Source: Tetmemena sp. SeJ-2015
Lineage: Eukaryota > Ciliophora > Spirotrichea > Sporadotrichida > Oxytrichidae
Length of the DNA stretch: 13,892 nucleotides
Direction: 5' to 3'
NCBI GenBank assembly: GCA_027382625.1
Contig: JAJKFJ010010302.1
Coordinates: forward strand, 1 to 13,892
Numbering within the stretch: position 1 is the first letter of the stretch; every line of letters begins with the position of its first letter. Below the pieces are notes generated by a model. That model did not search any database, had not been told where the DNA came from, and was given only the letters and a program-made list of their open reading frames with translations. The position numbers and the translations under genes are program-made. Below are positions 1 through 11,000 of this stretch, in pieces.

Positions 1-200
1 GTTCGCTCTTCGCATTGTCGCAAAAGCTCATCTAAGTCCCTCACTACTGGCCTTTTTAACTTCTTTTTCATTGTACTTTGACTTGATTTAAAATATATTG
101 GATCATATTTAAATTTCTGGCCATTCTTTAAAGGAGTATTTTTGTAATTTCTTGGGGAAAGCAAAGAGGATCTTGTACTGCTTGAGTTCGAAAGATAATT
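1..200 (-). CDS. Left-edge gene fragment (unrecognised)
   Basis: The minus-strand frame reads SNSSSTRSSLLSPRNYKN, TPLKNGQKFKYDPIYFKSSQ and STMKKKLKRPVVRDLDELLR, running off the window at QCEER. It is polar and rich in Ser and Lys, with a composition unlike the AT-rich DNA above 200. An internal ATG precedes KKKLKRP, but the frame looks coding upstream too, so this is probably an internal exon or MDS. AAG/CAG sites at its upper end could be splice acceptors. It belongs to a different transcription unit from the large gene, which stops at 1043. Function unknown. Confidence 0.5.
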
Positions 201-1042
201 TTTTTTTTATTAAGGATAATTATTTTATAGGGAAAAAATTCACTAAGGTTTAGCAATTTATGGGAAGATAATTTAGTCTTATCTTCTTTTAAATAAATTT
301 TATCAAAATTATATAAGATATATTTTCGTATAGTCACATAATAAATACAACTATAGTTTGAATAATGCTTTTATGGCAAGTTAAGGGAAAAAATAATGAT
401 TATTAAAAGCATCTATTTTTGTATTTAAAAGATTAAATTGAAAGTTAATTATCTTGATTGACTTTAGTGATGACAGTAGTAGTAGGTCTCTCTTTTTTTG
501 TTGTTTAAGCCCGTTTTACACTTTTTGATTATGAGCCTCAAAAATTTTCCTTAATGGCTTTGAACCCAGCAGTAAAACCTAGAGAGGGCACATCTATGGC
601 TTGGATTATTCTAGGTATTCTTTCGGATTAAAGACAGAACTCAAAATTCACTTTTGAAGACATAGCTAAAATAAGATATGCTTCTTATATTTGAATAAGA
701 CATTAGATATTGATAGATTCTATATTTGTTAAATTTTATTTTTTATCTTGTTGTAAATATTTTTAATTTAATGAAATAGAGAGCTTTAAGTTCTTACACT
801 ACTCTATAACAAAAACATATTTATAATTATAATTAAAATAAATTATAAAAGCATCCAAACTGAAGATGCTCAAAGAATCTTGAGCAAGAGGGGAATCAAT
901 TTATTTTTCGAAGTCTGAACAAGTTTATGAACTAAGGAGGGCATGCAGCTTAGAGCGGATAGCAGATACTTAGATAAGAGCTTCTTAAAGCATGATCTAA
1001 TTAAAAAAATTAGTGTAGTTCATTATGTTTGCATCCTCACTC
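201..1042. other. Intergenic region downstream of the large gene
   Basis: Mostly AT-rich, probably holding the large gene's 3' end and the site where its somatic chromosome would end. No telomeric repeat or fragmentation signal was recognised. At 515-694 the plus strand is open (FSLMALNPAVKPREGTSMAW, then FTFEDIAKIRYASYI and TGA 692-694). The minus strand at 546-680 is open as well (ERIPRIIQAIDVPSLGFTAG, TGA near 546). One may be a small exon or MDS, but I cannot choose between them. Confidence 0.4.
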
Positions 1043-2038
1043 TCAACTAGAACTTAAATAATTTAAAATTAATAGATCAGAGGAGCCTTTTGAATTTAAC
1101 TTTGCATTTCTACTTGTAAGAGAATCCAAAATACTTTCCTTCTTTATTGCATTTCTCATTCTAGCTGAATCTAAATTCAGAGGAGGAACCAAAGATTTTG
1201 TAGTGCTTGCATTATTTGCAAGTGGCCTGAGATCTGCAACTTCATCAACTTCTTAGACCTTTAATTCATAGTAAGGATTGGAATCTAGAGCACCCAAAGT
1301 CTAATATCTATCATCAACTTTAGGCTAAAGTAGAAAATTTCGTTGCCAATCATTTACATAAATACCTCTCCCCTTTCCTCGCAAATCCAATCTTTTGCGG
1401 CTACTTCTGTCCAAGAATTTCACCTCCTCATTTGCACTCGTGTTCTAATGTGATTAAAGTTAGCGAAAATGGTGAGGAGTGTCTGAGCGAACTTAATTAA
1501 AACAAACTCTTGAGGTGTGAAGTTATTTGGTTGGAATGGGGAAATATTAATCTGGAGCAGGAATTAAATTTAAGGACTAATCTCGACAAGATACTCCTTT
1601 CTAAAACTGCATCTGATTTCTAAGAGAATCATTCTTCGTCTTTCTCTCCTCTCTTGTAACTCTAATCTATCTTTACCTTAGGTTTGACTAAGGTTACTAC
1701 TTATCTTAGAAATTATGAAAGAGATGGCTTGATTATAATTCTTGCTCGGAAAGCGAAAGTTCTTGAGCATCGACCAAGCTATTGAAGAAGAAATTATGCA
1801 TTATATTCAATTTTTTGGCTGAAATTTATAAAATTATAAAATAAATTTAAATTCTACCTATTTAATGTTGCATTATAAATTTATGAATAGCTTATAAGAA
1901 TTTTTCAGCTTCCATAAGATTGCTATATTCCTCTAAATCAGAGAACTTGACTGGGTAAGGAATAGGAGTCGGGCTCTGAGTCTTGAAATGAGAAGCATTC
2001 GGCAATATCTGATTCTCAATCACTTCAAAATCTCTTTG
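1043..2038 (-). CDS. M17: C-terminal cytosolic tail and TGA stop
   Basis: It reads QRDFEVIENQILPNASHF, KTQSPTPIPYPVKFSDLEEY and, after a 39-nt intron, KKLNIMHNFFFNSLVDAQEL. It then becomes highly polar: VTREEKKTKNDSL, ANEEVKFLDRSSRKRLDLRG, YVNDWQRNFLLQPKVDDRYQ and SARMRNAIKKESILDSLTSR, ending NYLSSS before TGA 1043-1045. It is the longest retained segment (about 1 kb), rich in Ser, Arg and Lys and without a known domain. A competing frame is open at 1430-1680, but only this one is continuous across the intron and into the end of the protein. Confidence 0.85.
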
Positions 2039-5000
2039 TAAAGTAAAATAAATGTTTTTTTTAATGACAAATTGTAAAAAAATAATTTATTTTTAAAGGT
2101 AATTAGAAATTAAATTCAAGAATTAAAATGTACTTCCTAGATTAATGATTTGTATATATGATCATTTTAATTTTTGAACAAATTTTTTCTATCTTTTAAA
2201 AAGACTAAAATGACTATAGCTTGAAGACCTCAAAGGTATCTTTTGGCATTATTTTTATATAAAATATCTTTTGAGTATTGTTTATTTCTGGATAATCTGT
2301 CAAAGATACTCTGGGCGTTTTGATTCATTAAAACTTTTTATTTTATAAATTTGAACCTATATTACACTACGGATCAATTTGTTAATTAAAAATTCTTTTT
2401 ATATTAAAGATTTTAAAAAGAATATATCAAAAGAAAGGACTAAATAATTTATGAGAGGCGTTTTTGGGAATTATAGACCTTTTGTAATCTAAGAAAAAGA
2501 AATTCAAAAATAAGAAAACTTGATAAGATATCCTATTTTGATTAAGGGTTCATTTTTAATTATAGCTGAAGTAAAAACTTTTACACCAAAAAAAATTAAC
2601 CCTAATTTATAAATTGAGGATTTAAACTTGATTGCCATTGAGAGCTTATCTATTTATCAAATAAAAAATCTATAAGCCTTATAATTTTATTGATTGCCAT
2701 AATAGGTTTTCACAATTTATTTTTGATTCTACTCTATAAATTCTTCATTAGCACCTCTCAAACCAGATGAAAGCATGTTACGCTCTAAGAAAGTGATGAT
2801 TTCTGGGCTTCCTTAGTAACTGTAATGGAAATCACAAATGAGTTATTATCTTACTTTACAGTGCTCACTGTTTGGAATTGTTGGTTGTCTGAGAATACTT
2901 TACTCATAAGGGAATTTAAATAATTATAGCTCTCAATATTCAATTTAAATATGTAAGTAGATTTAATATCTTTCAATTTTATAAAATTTAGACAAATTAA
3001 ATTAGTTTAAATTGCAAAGGGAATAATAAGACTCATATAATTAAATATAACTAATACAAATTATATTTTAAAGTAGATTTGAACTACTTAAAATAGAAAC
3101 AAATTATTTCATTTATTAATATTGTATGCAAATTATTTGTGTGCTGCTTTGCTAAAAATAATGGGTGTGACTGAGAAAAAAATAGCAAATATTCAAAAAA
3201 TAAACTCTTCTCCAGATATTAAGTTTTAAGGTTTGGGGATTAATTTTAGATTAATTAAGAGAGGTATGCTGGAAGTTAATTCTATTTCGCGACTAAAAAT
3301 AGAATAAAATATTTTTGAAGAAGTCATTTTTATAATTTTTAATTTAAGCGATGAAAACTCTTTCAAAATATGTATGTTTAAGTATTTTAACTTTTTTTTC
3401 CACAATAATTATTGTCTGGTCAAGAGAAACTAACTTTACAAATAAGCAAAAGAAAAAAGTATTGCTCTAATAGCTTGAGAGCGATCAAGTGATAGGTTAT
3501 CGAACATCTCTTACAAAATTAATTAAAAAAATAAATTAATTAAATACTTATTAGAAATCTACTATTTTAAATATAGAGAAAATATTTTGTAATTATCTAA
3601 TAAAATATAACTTAAATTTCACTTTAATTATTGCTTCTTTATGAATCTATTAATCTATATTATGTCTGTGTATTTCCGAAGTTTTGCAATAGAAATATTA
3701 TAAAATAAATTTCATTTTACAATTAAAGAGCCCTTTATTTTAATAAAAATAGTGCTGTTAGATAAGAAAATTTAAAGGAGATTAAAACTTAAATTAATTA
3801 AAAATGCACCAAAAAGTTAAAAAAATATGTTTGATTCAACATTTAAAAACATATAGCCTAAACTTTAGATTTGAAGTAAGAGATTTTATTAATAAATCAG
3901 ATAAGATAGTAATGAAGATAAATAAGAATGAGAGTTTATATTTCTCTACTGGAGGAGACCATAAGAAAATTAAAACAAGAACTTACATAATATTGATTAG
4001 TAATCACCCAAGATCTTTTAAATTGATAATGTGACATTTTTCCAAAGAAATTTTAAAATCTTACTGTAATTTTTGGCAGTTGTTAAGATTGATAGTGTTA
4101 TAACAAAAACAAAGGAGAATTAAAGATAGACTGCCAATTTTATCAGCTCCACAAAATCAATAGCATGATCGCTATATTATTAATTTTGATTCCTTCTGTT
4201 GCATATAATTTGACTAAGTTTTGAGTTAGGTTGAGGAATTCACTCTCGAAGATTCTTTGGTTTTCAATATCCTATGCCTGCTACTTTAGGAAATTATGTG
4301 AGAATCTGGGCATTTTACATCTTGAAAGCATAAAGTAGAGCCTGGCATTCTTTTTAATAAAATAGTTTCTCAGATGCTTCAGGAAATAGAGCAACCACAC
4401 TACAAGGAACAGAATGTTCACTACAAATATTGCTGAGGATAGTAACACCTTCTATTACTCTCTCAAAGATATACTGAAAATGGAGCGGTCTGTGTTTTTT
4501 TATCTCCAACTCTCAAAATATATAATATAAATTTTGTATAAAAGTTATTTAAAGTTATTTTTATGTTGACTTCTTGTTAAGTTAAATATGTTAATCTATC
4601 CAAGTAATTGATTCACACATATAATAGAATTATAAAACATTTTCTCAGGAAAGTTGATCTAGAGGAACAAACCAAAATAAATAGTGAGGATTTGCACAAA
4701 AAGAGAAGCGTTATCGATTATTAAATAAGTTTATAAATTTACTTCAAGATTTTTCAAAATTATTACATTTAATACTAAAAATTCACTTAACTAGAAAGGC
4801 TGATTCAGCATGTTTGCAAAGTAATACCTATAAGTAAAATTAAGCTAAATGTCTATAAAAAATAGAAGACAATTTTGTGGTAGTTATAATTGCACTAACG
4901 ATTTACTTACATGAAATAAACAACAATAATGAGTAGGGCTTAAATCACTACTCCTAATTATGGAGTTAGGCAAATTATGCACAGTGGTAAAAGTTTTCGC

Positions 5001-8000
5001 GAAGTTAGTATTCTCTAAAAATTTTTTTTGTTGATTTTGCATTGGAAATTGAAAATGGAATTAATCATTTATTTTACTTTAAAATTATATTTTTTTACTA
5101 AATGCTTAAATTTTTTCTTTCTTATTAAAAAAAGATAGATTAAGTATGCTTTTAAATAATTTCTTGAAAGAATTTTATAAATTTTATTGGTGCATAATTA
5201 TATAATGAATTAGTTTATATTTTTAATGAATATTAACTCCCAGAAGAAGTATTTGGCTCTGTATCCCCAAACTAAGAAACCGTATTTCTGCAAAAGTTGC
5301 TTTAAATAGTTCTCCTTCTTAGACTCAATTCGCATAAGGTAATATGCCAAAATAGGCAAACTTACTCCCCATATTACGAAGCTTGGTAATGAAAAGTTAT
5401 AAATTATGAATTTATGCTCACTACTCTCTCTAACTATTTCAAGATCTTTTGATATTAATAAAAGGTCTAAGAAGAATAATTAAATTAAATTACTCCTTAG
5501 CTTCAATTAAACTTTAATTTTTATTCATTTCAATTATATTTAGATATATCTATATATCTTTTATTAACCAAGAAATAAAAGAAGTACAAAAGATTGATTC
5601 CTCTTTTATTACAATTTGCTTTTACTAAAAAATAAAAATCTCGATAATTATTTTCTCTTTTTATTATTCTATATAAATAGTCTCTGGACTCCATCTATTT
5701 TCTTGTATAGCAAAGTCTAAAAGCAAAAGAGAATAACTGAGGGATACACCAAATAGCTAGTGATTGTCAGAATATTGGACAGAAAATATTTGCTATCGAT
5801 ATTTCTAAATATTTTAAGAACAAGCCACAGTATTAAAGAACACAGTCCTGCCAAAATGGGAAGAAAAGCTACAAGAATAACTTTCAAAGATAGTATTCTA
5901 TTCACCACTCCAAAGTATGGACGCTAATAGTCTTCTTCAACTAAGCAATCGAAATTAAGAACCAGAGAACTCAGGATTGATGATTTAATGAATTCTTATC
6001 CAAGTATAAGCAACTCAAAGTCCCACACGAAGTCCAGAGACCAAGTCACCATTAACAATTGCAGGTGATTTAAAAGCAATTTGAAATAGGTTATCTTCAA
6101 GTCAAACTTGTTCTTCAAAGCTTAAATTGATGAAAGATATAATAAATTTTAAATTCTAAAATTCATTAAAAATTTTAAGAGTATAAATATCTAAAATTAT
6201 TGATATTTAAGATAAGTAAGCTGCTAATAAAATATAAAAAATTAAGACTCTGTCTTCTTGTTTATAAGTCAGAATTTATTAGAAAATAGAAGGTACTAGA
6301 AAGTCAAATAAATAGGAGGTAAAGCCGTGGCAGTTGACTTTTCAGGTTTCAGATCTCTGTAGATAATATTCTTCTTGTATAAAGCTATTAGTTAACGCTA
6401 AAATTTTAAATTTTTTTAAAAGAGGGATCAAAATTAATAAAAAAGTTCTTTAAAGCCGCCCTGGTTATAATACCAAGTTTCTCTATTAGATTCTTGGACT
6501 ACAATTTTGTTTATTTTCATACTATTTTTGAATGTGTCATAATGATAGGGCCTTTTATAAATTAACAAAGACTCATTATTTTCCAAAGTTATAGCTTAGT
6601 TTCTTTTTTAACTCTTTTATTTAATAATTGAATGAATATTTTACTAATAATTTTGAAAAGATAAATCATTATAGCAGGATAAAAAAAGAAATATATCACT
6701 TTAAAATTTTTTCTTCTTCAAACAAATAGTGAGCTTAATGAAATAAAGAGTAAGATATATTTTGAAAATGCTTTTTTTATAGACAGTAGATTATTTAATT
6801 TTATTCCTTAATAAATTTGAGCATTTTTAAACAAATTATGAACTTACTATTTTAGCTAAATTAATTAAAGTTTTTATAATCATTCAGAATATCCTTTCTC
6901 TTAAAATCAAAGCCATTGATATTTAATATATGTTTTAGAATATGAGTTGATTAACATTAGGTGAACATCATTGAAAACTATTTGCAATTAAAAAATATAA
7001 AAAGATACTTTTCTGATAGATATTTTCCTTTAGAATATTCCTTTTTTAGATTATATTCTTGCAATTATTATAATTTCATTATGTTTACATGAGCTCTTTT
7101 AGTTTCTTTGTGATTTACTCATTCACTAAACATAATGAAATTGTAACATATGTCTAAACACTTACTCTGTATGTTTTATTTATCCAGTTCTCTTCTGATT
7201 TATCAAAAGCAGAGTAATCAGTATTTCATCTCTAACACTCTAGCGCATATTTTACAATTGAGTGCTAAATATTCTCTCTCTAAGCTTCGCTGTCCACCTT
7301 AAACACAAAATAAATGCTATGAATATTTTGCTAAACTTAATGAAAATCCTTATAATAATTGTAATATAAAATTGTTTAGTTATATTTGTGTGCATTCAAT
7401 ACCAATGTCATAACTGGACTGTGCAGGATACTTAGCCTTCTTGGTTTAATAATTTCCTTTCCATTTTATTTATAAATGTAATTGAAAATAATTTAGTTTT
7501 TTATATGAATGTTTATTATGTATTTCTGATTAAATTCAATAAATTACAATCATCGATTACCTAATGCGATCCAACCTATATTATAAAAAATATTGATGAA
7601 ACCATTAGAAGTCCTGTTAAAAGTATAAATCCAAAAGCAGCAGCAAATATATACATTTATTTTTAAAGCTAATAATTCACTAATTTTACAAATTAAATTA
7701 TTTAAACAATAAAATATTCAAATTAACTAAAGAATCTTAAAACTAATAAAACAAAATATACTTGCCATTAATTTGATTATCAAAAAGATTGGCACTTTTT
7801 ATTCTAAATTTATAAATGCTTTTTTTTATAAATATAAAATTGAATATCTTGATTGAAATGGTAGTTCTTGAAGGACATTTCTGACACATATGTGCTCTTG
7901 ATTTGAAATAGCCTTTCTAGCAGTCTGCACAAATTATTCCTTGATATCCTTCTCTGCAATCTCCAATAGGATTATAGTTTGGACTACTTATTCCTAAACA

Positions 8001-11000
8001 AGATTCGTGATTCAGACACTCTATGAAGTAAGTTGATTCATTATTTTCAAATAAATTTAAAGGGGATACTCCTTTTTTAAGATCATTTTTTTAAGAAGAT
8101 AGTTTATTTAGGCTAAAATGTTTTAAATGCAAATAGAAATAAAAGAGAATATTAATTTATATATTTATTCTTTTTAAATTCCAATTAATTATGATTTTTT
8201 TAATTATTTGGCCTCCAATAGCCTGGTTTTGGACCAAGTACAGAGCCTCCAAAGCAGATTGCCTATTCTGGACAGTCTTTGCATGCGCCAGGAGTTGACA
8301 TCTTTTGTAGTATATATGTAGGAGCATCACAAAATTGGCATTTTCCTGATGGAGTGAATTACTCTCCTAAGTAGCATTCTCTTAGCTCGATAGTCAATCT
8401 GAAATTCAAGTCAGATGCTCCAAGTTATGACATAAAATTAACACTGCTTTCTTTCTCAAGGTCAAAAGACTCAGTTATGAAATTTATGCTATGGTTTCTT
8501 CCAGGAGCAGAGTAGAAACTCCAATCTGTAATTGTCAATATTCCTTACACAGCAGTGAAACTATTCTTACCCTCAAGAACTGGAGGGTACAGAGCTGATT
8601 CTGATTTAATTTAACATTTATTACAAAAGAGAGTTGATTCGATAATAGTTCTATAGTTTTAATATATTAGTAATGGAGTGCGACCATCTTCATTTTCTAC
8701 AATTATTTTCAGTATTTTCAATTTAAGATGCTTCCAATGACGGTAGTTATAAAATATTTACCAAGAGTTTTCTAATAATATTTATTAAGATCTTTCATTA
8801 AATTTATTCTCAAATGCTATCCTAATCTTTAAAAGTTAGTCATTTTTTAATAAAGATCAGATAAATTTTTATATTATGATATTTAAATTATTTGAATTTG
8901 AGACCTAAATATATTCAAAATCAAATTCTAGCACTATCTAATGTATAGAATCACTTTGAGTCCCTAATTTTATCATCGATTGCCCATTCTTACTCTTCAT
9001 TTAATCAAAAAATTGTACGTATTCAAAAATGAAAAGTATTTTCTTATGTTTAGCATTCCTGAATCTTATTTTATTAAAATATACAAGTTTAGAGTTAAAT
9101 TTCCTCAAAATAGTTTATTATAAATTAAATATTAAAACGCACTTTTTGACTGAAGAGAAGAATTACAAATTTGTTAAGAAGATTTTAAATTTAAATTTAT
9201 ATATGATATTTATTACGTTTTAGATCGGGGAAAAATTAAAAAATTACCTTAAAAACTCCTTCCACTTATCATTTATAAATTCTTTGGCTTTAATTGAATT
9301 TTAATTATATTAAAGAATTCTGTATCTGCATTGAACGTTGTATTTACAATAACTTAAACTACAGATTGATTATCTGATTTGATGATCTGATCATAAATAT
9401 CTACTATTGCGAGGGTGACAGTTTAGATTTAAGTTCCACTTTAGAAATTTGAAATGAAGATAGACTACTCTGAGAGCTATTATAATGCTGATGCTTAGAG
9501 ATATCTCCTTTTCGATTCTGATACTTAAGTTGATTCTATAAGTTTGAATTTTTGAGAATAGCTAGCAAAATTATCTCCATAGATTCCAGCGCTGTTGTTA
9601 TTGTTATATTATAAAATCAAATCATAGCAATAATCTAATTTAAAAATATATGGAGTCTAATTATTTCCTAGAATCATTAAATTATAAATGGGGGTGTTTT
9701 AAATATTTTAATAATTTAATTTATAGACTATCTTCGTTAGAGTCATTTTATAAATTTTTTCAGAATGAATAAATTTGTCATCTTTTCCTAGATGATTATT
9801 TGAACCTACAATTAATTAGTGAAATAATTATAAGAAGGTAAAGATATAGAAGATTTAGGCCCGATTTTTCAATATCTTTCCAGTTTTCTTCTGTAAGGCC
9901 TGGACGAACGAGGACGAAGCTCTTGTCATCTGGGTTAAAACTTAGTACTGTAAACGATCCTTGTCGACCAAGTATTTCTAGAAAAATGTCAAAAAAAGGT
10001 AATTTTACTTTATTAAATCCCACAATTGTAGGGCAATTTATGGATTTGAACATGCCTATCATGGATGAATTTGAATCCACTTCTCTAAAGTTCAGTAAAA
10101 GACTAAAAACAGTGGCTACTTACTGGAAAAGCTGGCTTCCTAACAAGTAGTCTAAAATTGGGGATGAATGGATAATATTCAGTAATGCAAAATAGGGGTA
10201 AAACAGATAAAACTATCAAATTGTCAATTATTTGAAGGGAGGACTAGATGGAATCTTATCGTAAAGAGCAGAACAATCTTCAAAAATATATTTTTGCGCT
10301 AGAATAAAAAATAATTAATAAAAATTTTAGACATTTTCAGCTATATGCTCACTATATAATTTTATTTTGTATTAATCTTATCAAATTAAAAGGTGAGTGT
10401 TCTTTTAGCTATTCCTTCATTTTTAAAATGGGAAAAGCTTATTGAAAATAATTTAAATCTAGATTCTATGTTTTGATATGTCCAATCCCTATTTAAAGCA
10501 GAATTACGATGAGGAATTAAAATTTTAAAAGATAATTCTTATTGAGTTTTTTTTTCTCAATTAATCTTATTATTTATTATATTTTTATTTATAAATAGGT
10601 AGTTTTAAAGCCTTGGTTTTAAGTGCATATATTATAAATATTTTAATTAATATAATTACTCTAATAACTAAATTTGTAGTCATCAGCTGTTATTTCAAAG
10701 CAGCATGAAGTTTGAATGATGATGAGTTGCTTAAAAAATATGGCTCATATTAGTCCCAATACAAGGCACCCCCAGACTCTGCTGCATAATTGTTTTTGAA
10801 TATTGTGGTCTCATTTAAATATAGCTAAGCTGCTGATGATAATCCTTCGCTTGTGAAGAATAAAATATATATTTTAATAATTAAGGATGATCAGATAAAA
10901 TTAAAGTAAAGAGGAGAAGAATTGAGGCAGTAAATCGGAATATGTTCTCACAAATCTTTTTCACATTCGATAACTAAACGCTATAGTTAAAATTTAACAG

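Larger units (their letters stand above)
6136..7591. other. 1.46-kb IES M10/M11, pointer TTTCATCAAT
   Basis: The 10-bp repeat TTTCATCAAT lies at 7592-7601 and 6126-6135, in phase on both sides. It joins LLMVSSI to QALKNKFDL, directly linking the first helix to the next family element. The interval contains kinase-like fragments (6338-6600) and a 16-bp inverted repeat (7072-7142). At 7170-7300 minus-strand frames such as REYLALNCKICARVLEMKY are open but unassigned. Confidence 0.85.

Noticed and set aside
128..337. Minus-strand 69-codon frame with standard stops
   Set aside because: It is in a different frame from the coding-like sequence at 1-200 and is mostly Lys/Ile/Asn from AT-rich DNA.
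1430..1680. Second open minus-strand frame overlapping M17 (FVLIKFAQTLLTIFANFNHI)
   Set aside because: It ends at TGA near 1420 and is not continuous with the intron junction or the C-terminal frame.
3804..4034. Plus-strand 76-codon frame with ATG
   Set aside because: No motif is recognised. It uses no TAA/TAG glutamine, although accepted segments use these often, and it lies in a spacer. Chance is the likeliest explanation.
9029..9223. Plus-strand 64-codon frame
   Set aside because: Low-complexity Leu/Lys/Asn composition inside a proposed IES and opposite no conserved pattern.
9241..9248. AAG/GTAATT splice donor at the end of the open M6 frame
   Set aside because: No matching in-phase acceptor was found, whereas the 7-bp TAAATGA repeat slightly upstream joins M6 to M7 in phase.
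9796..10080. Minus-strand frame across R1 (VLSFNPDDKSFVLVRPG)
   Set aside because: In R2 the same frame has a TGA, and differences between copies show no excess at silent positions. The plus-strand receiver motif is the better explanation.
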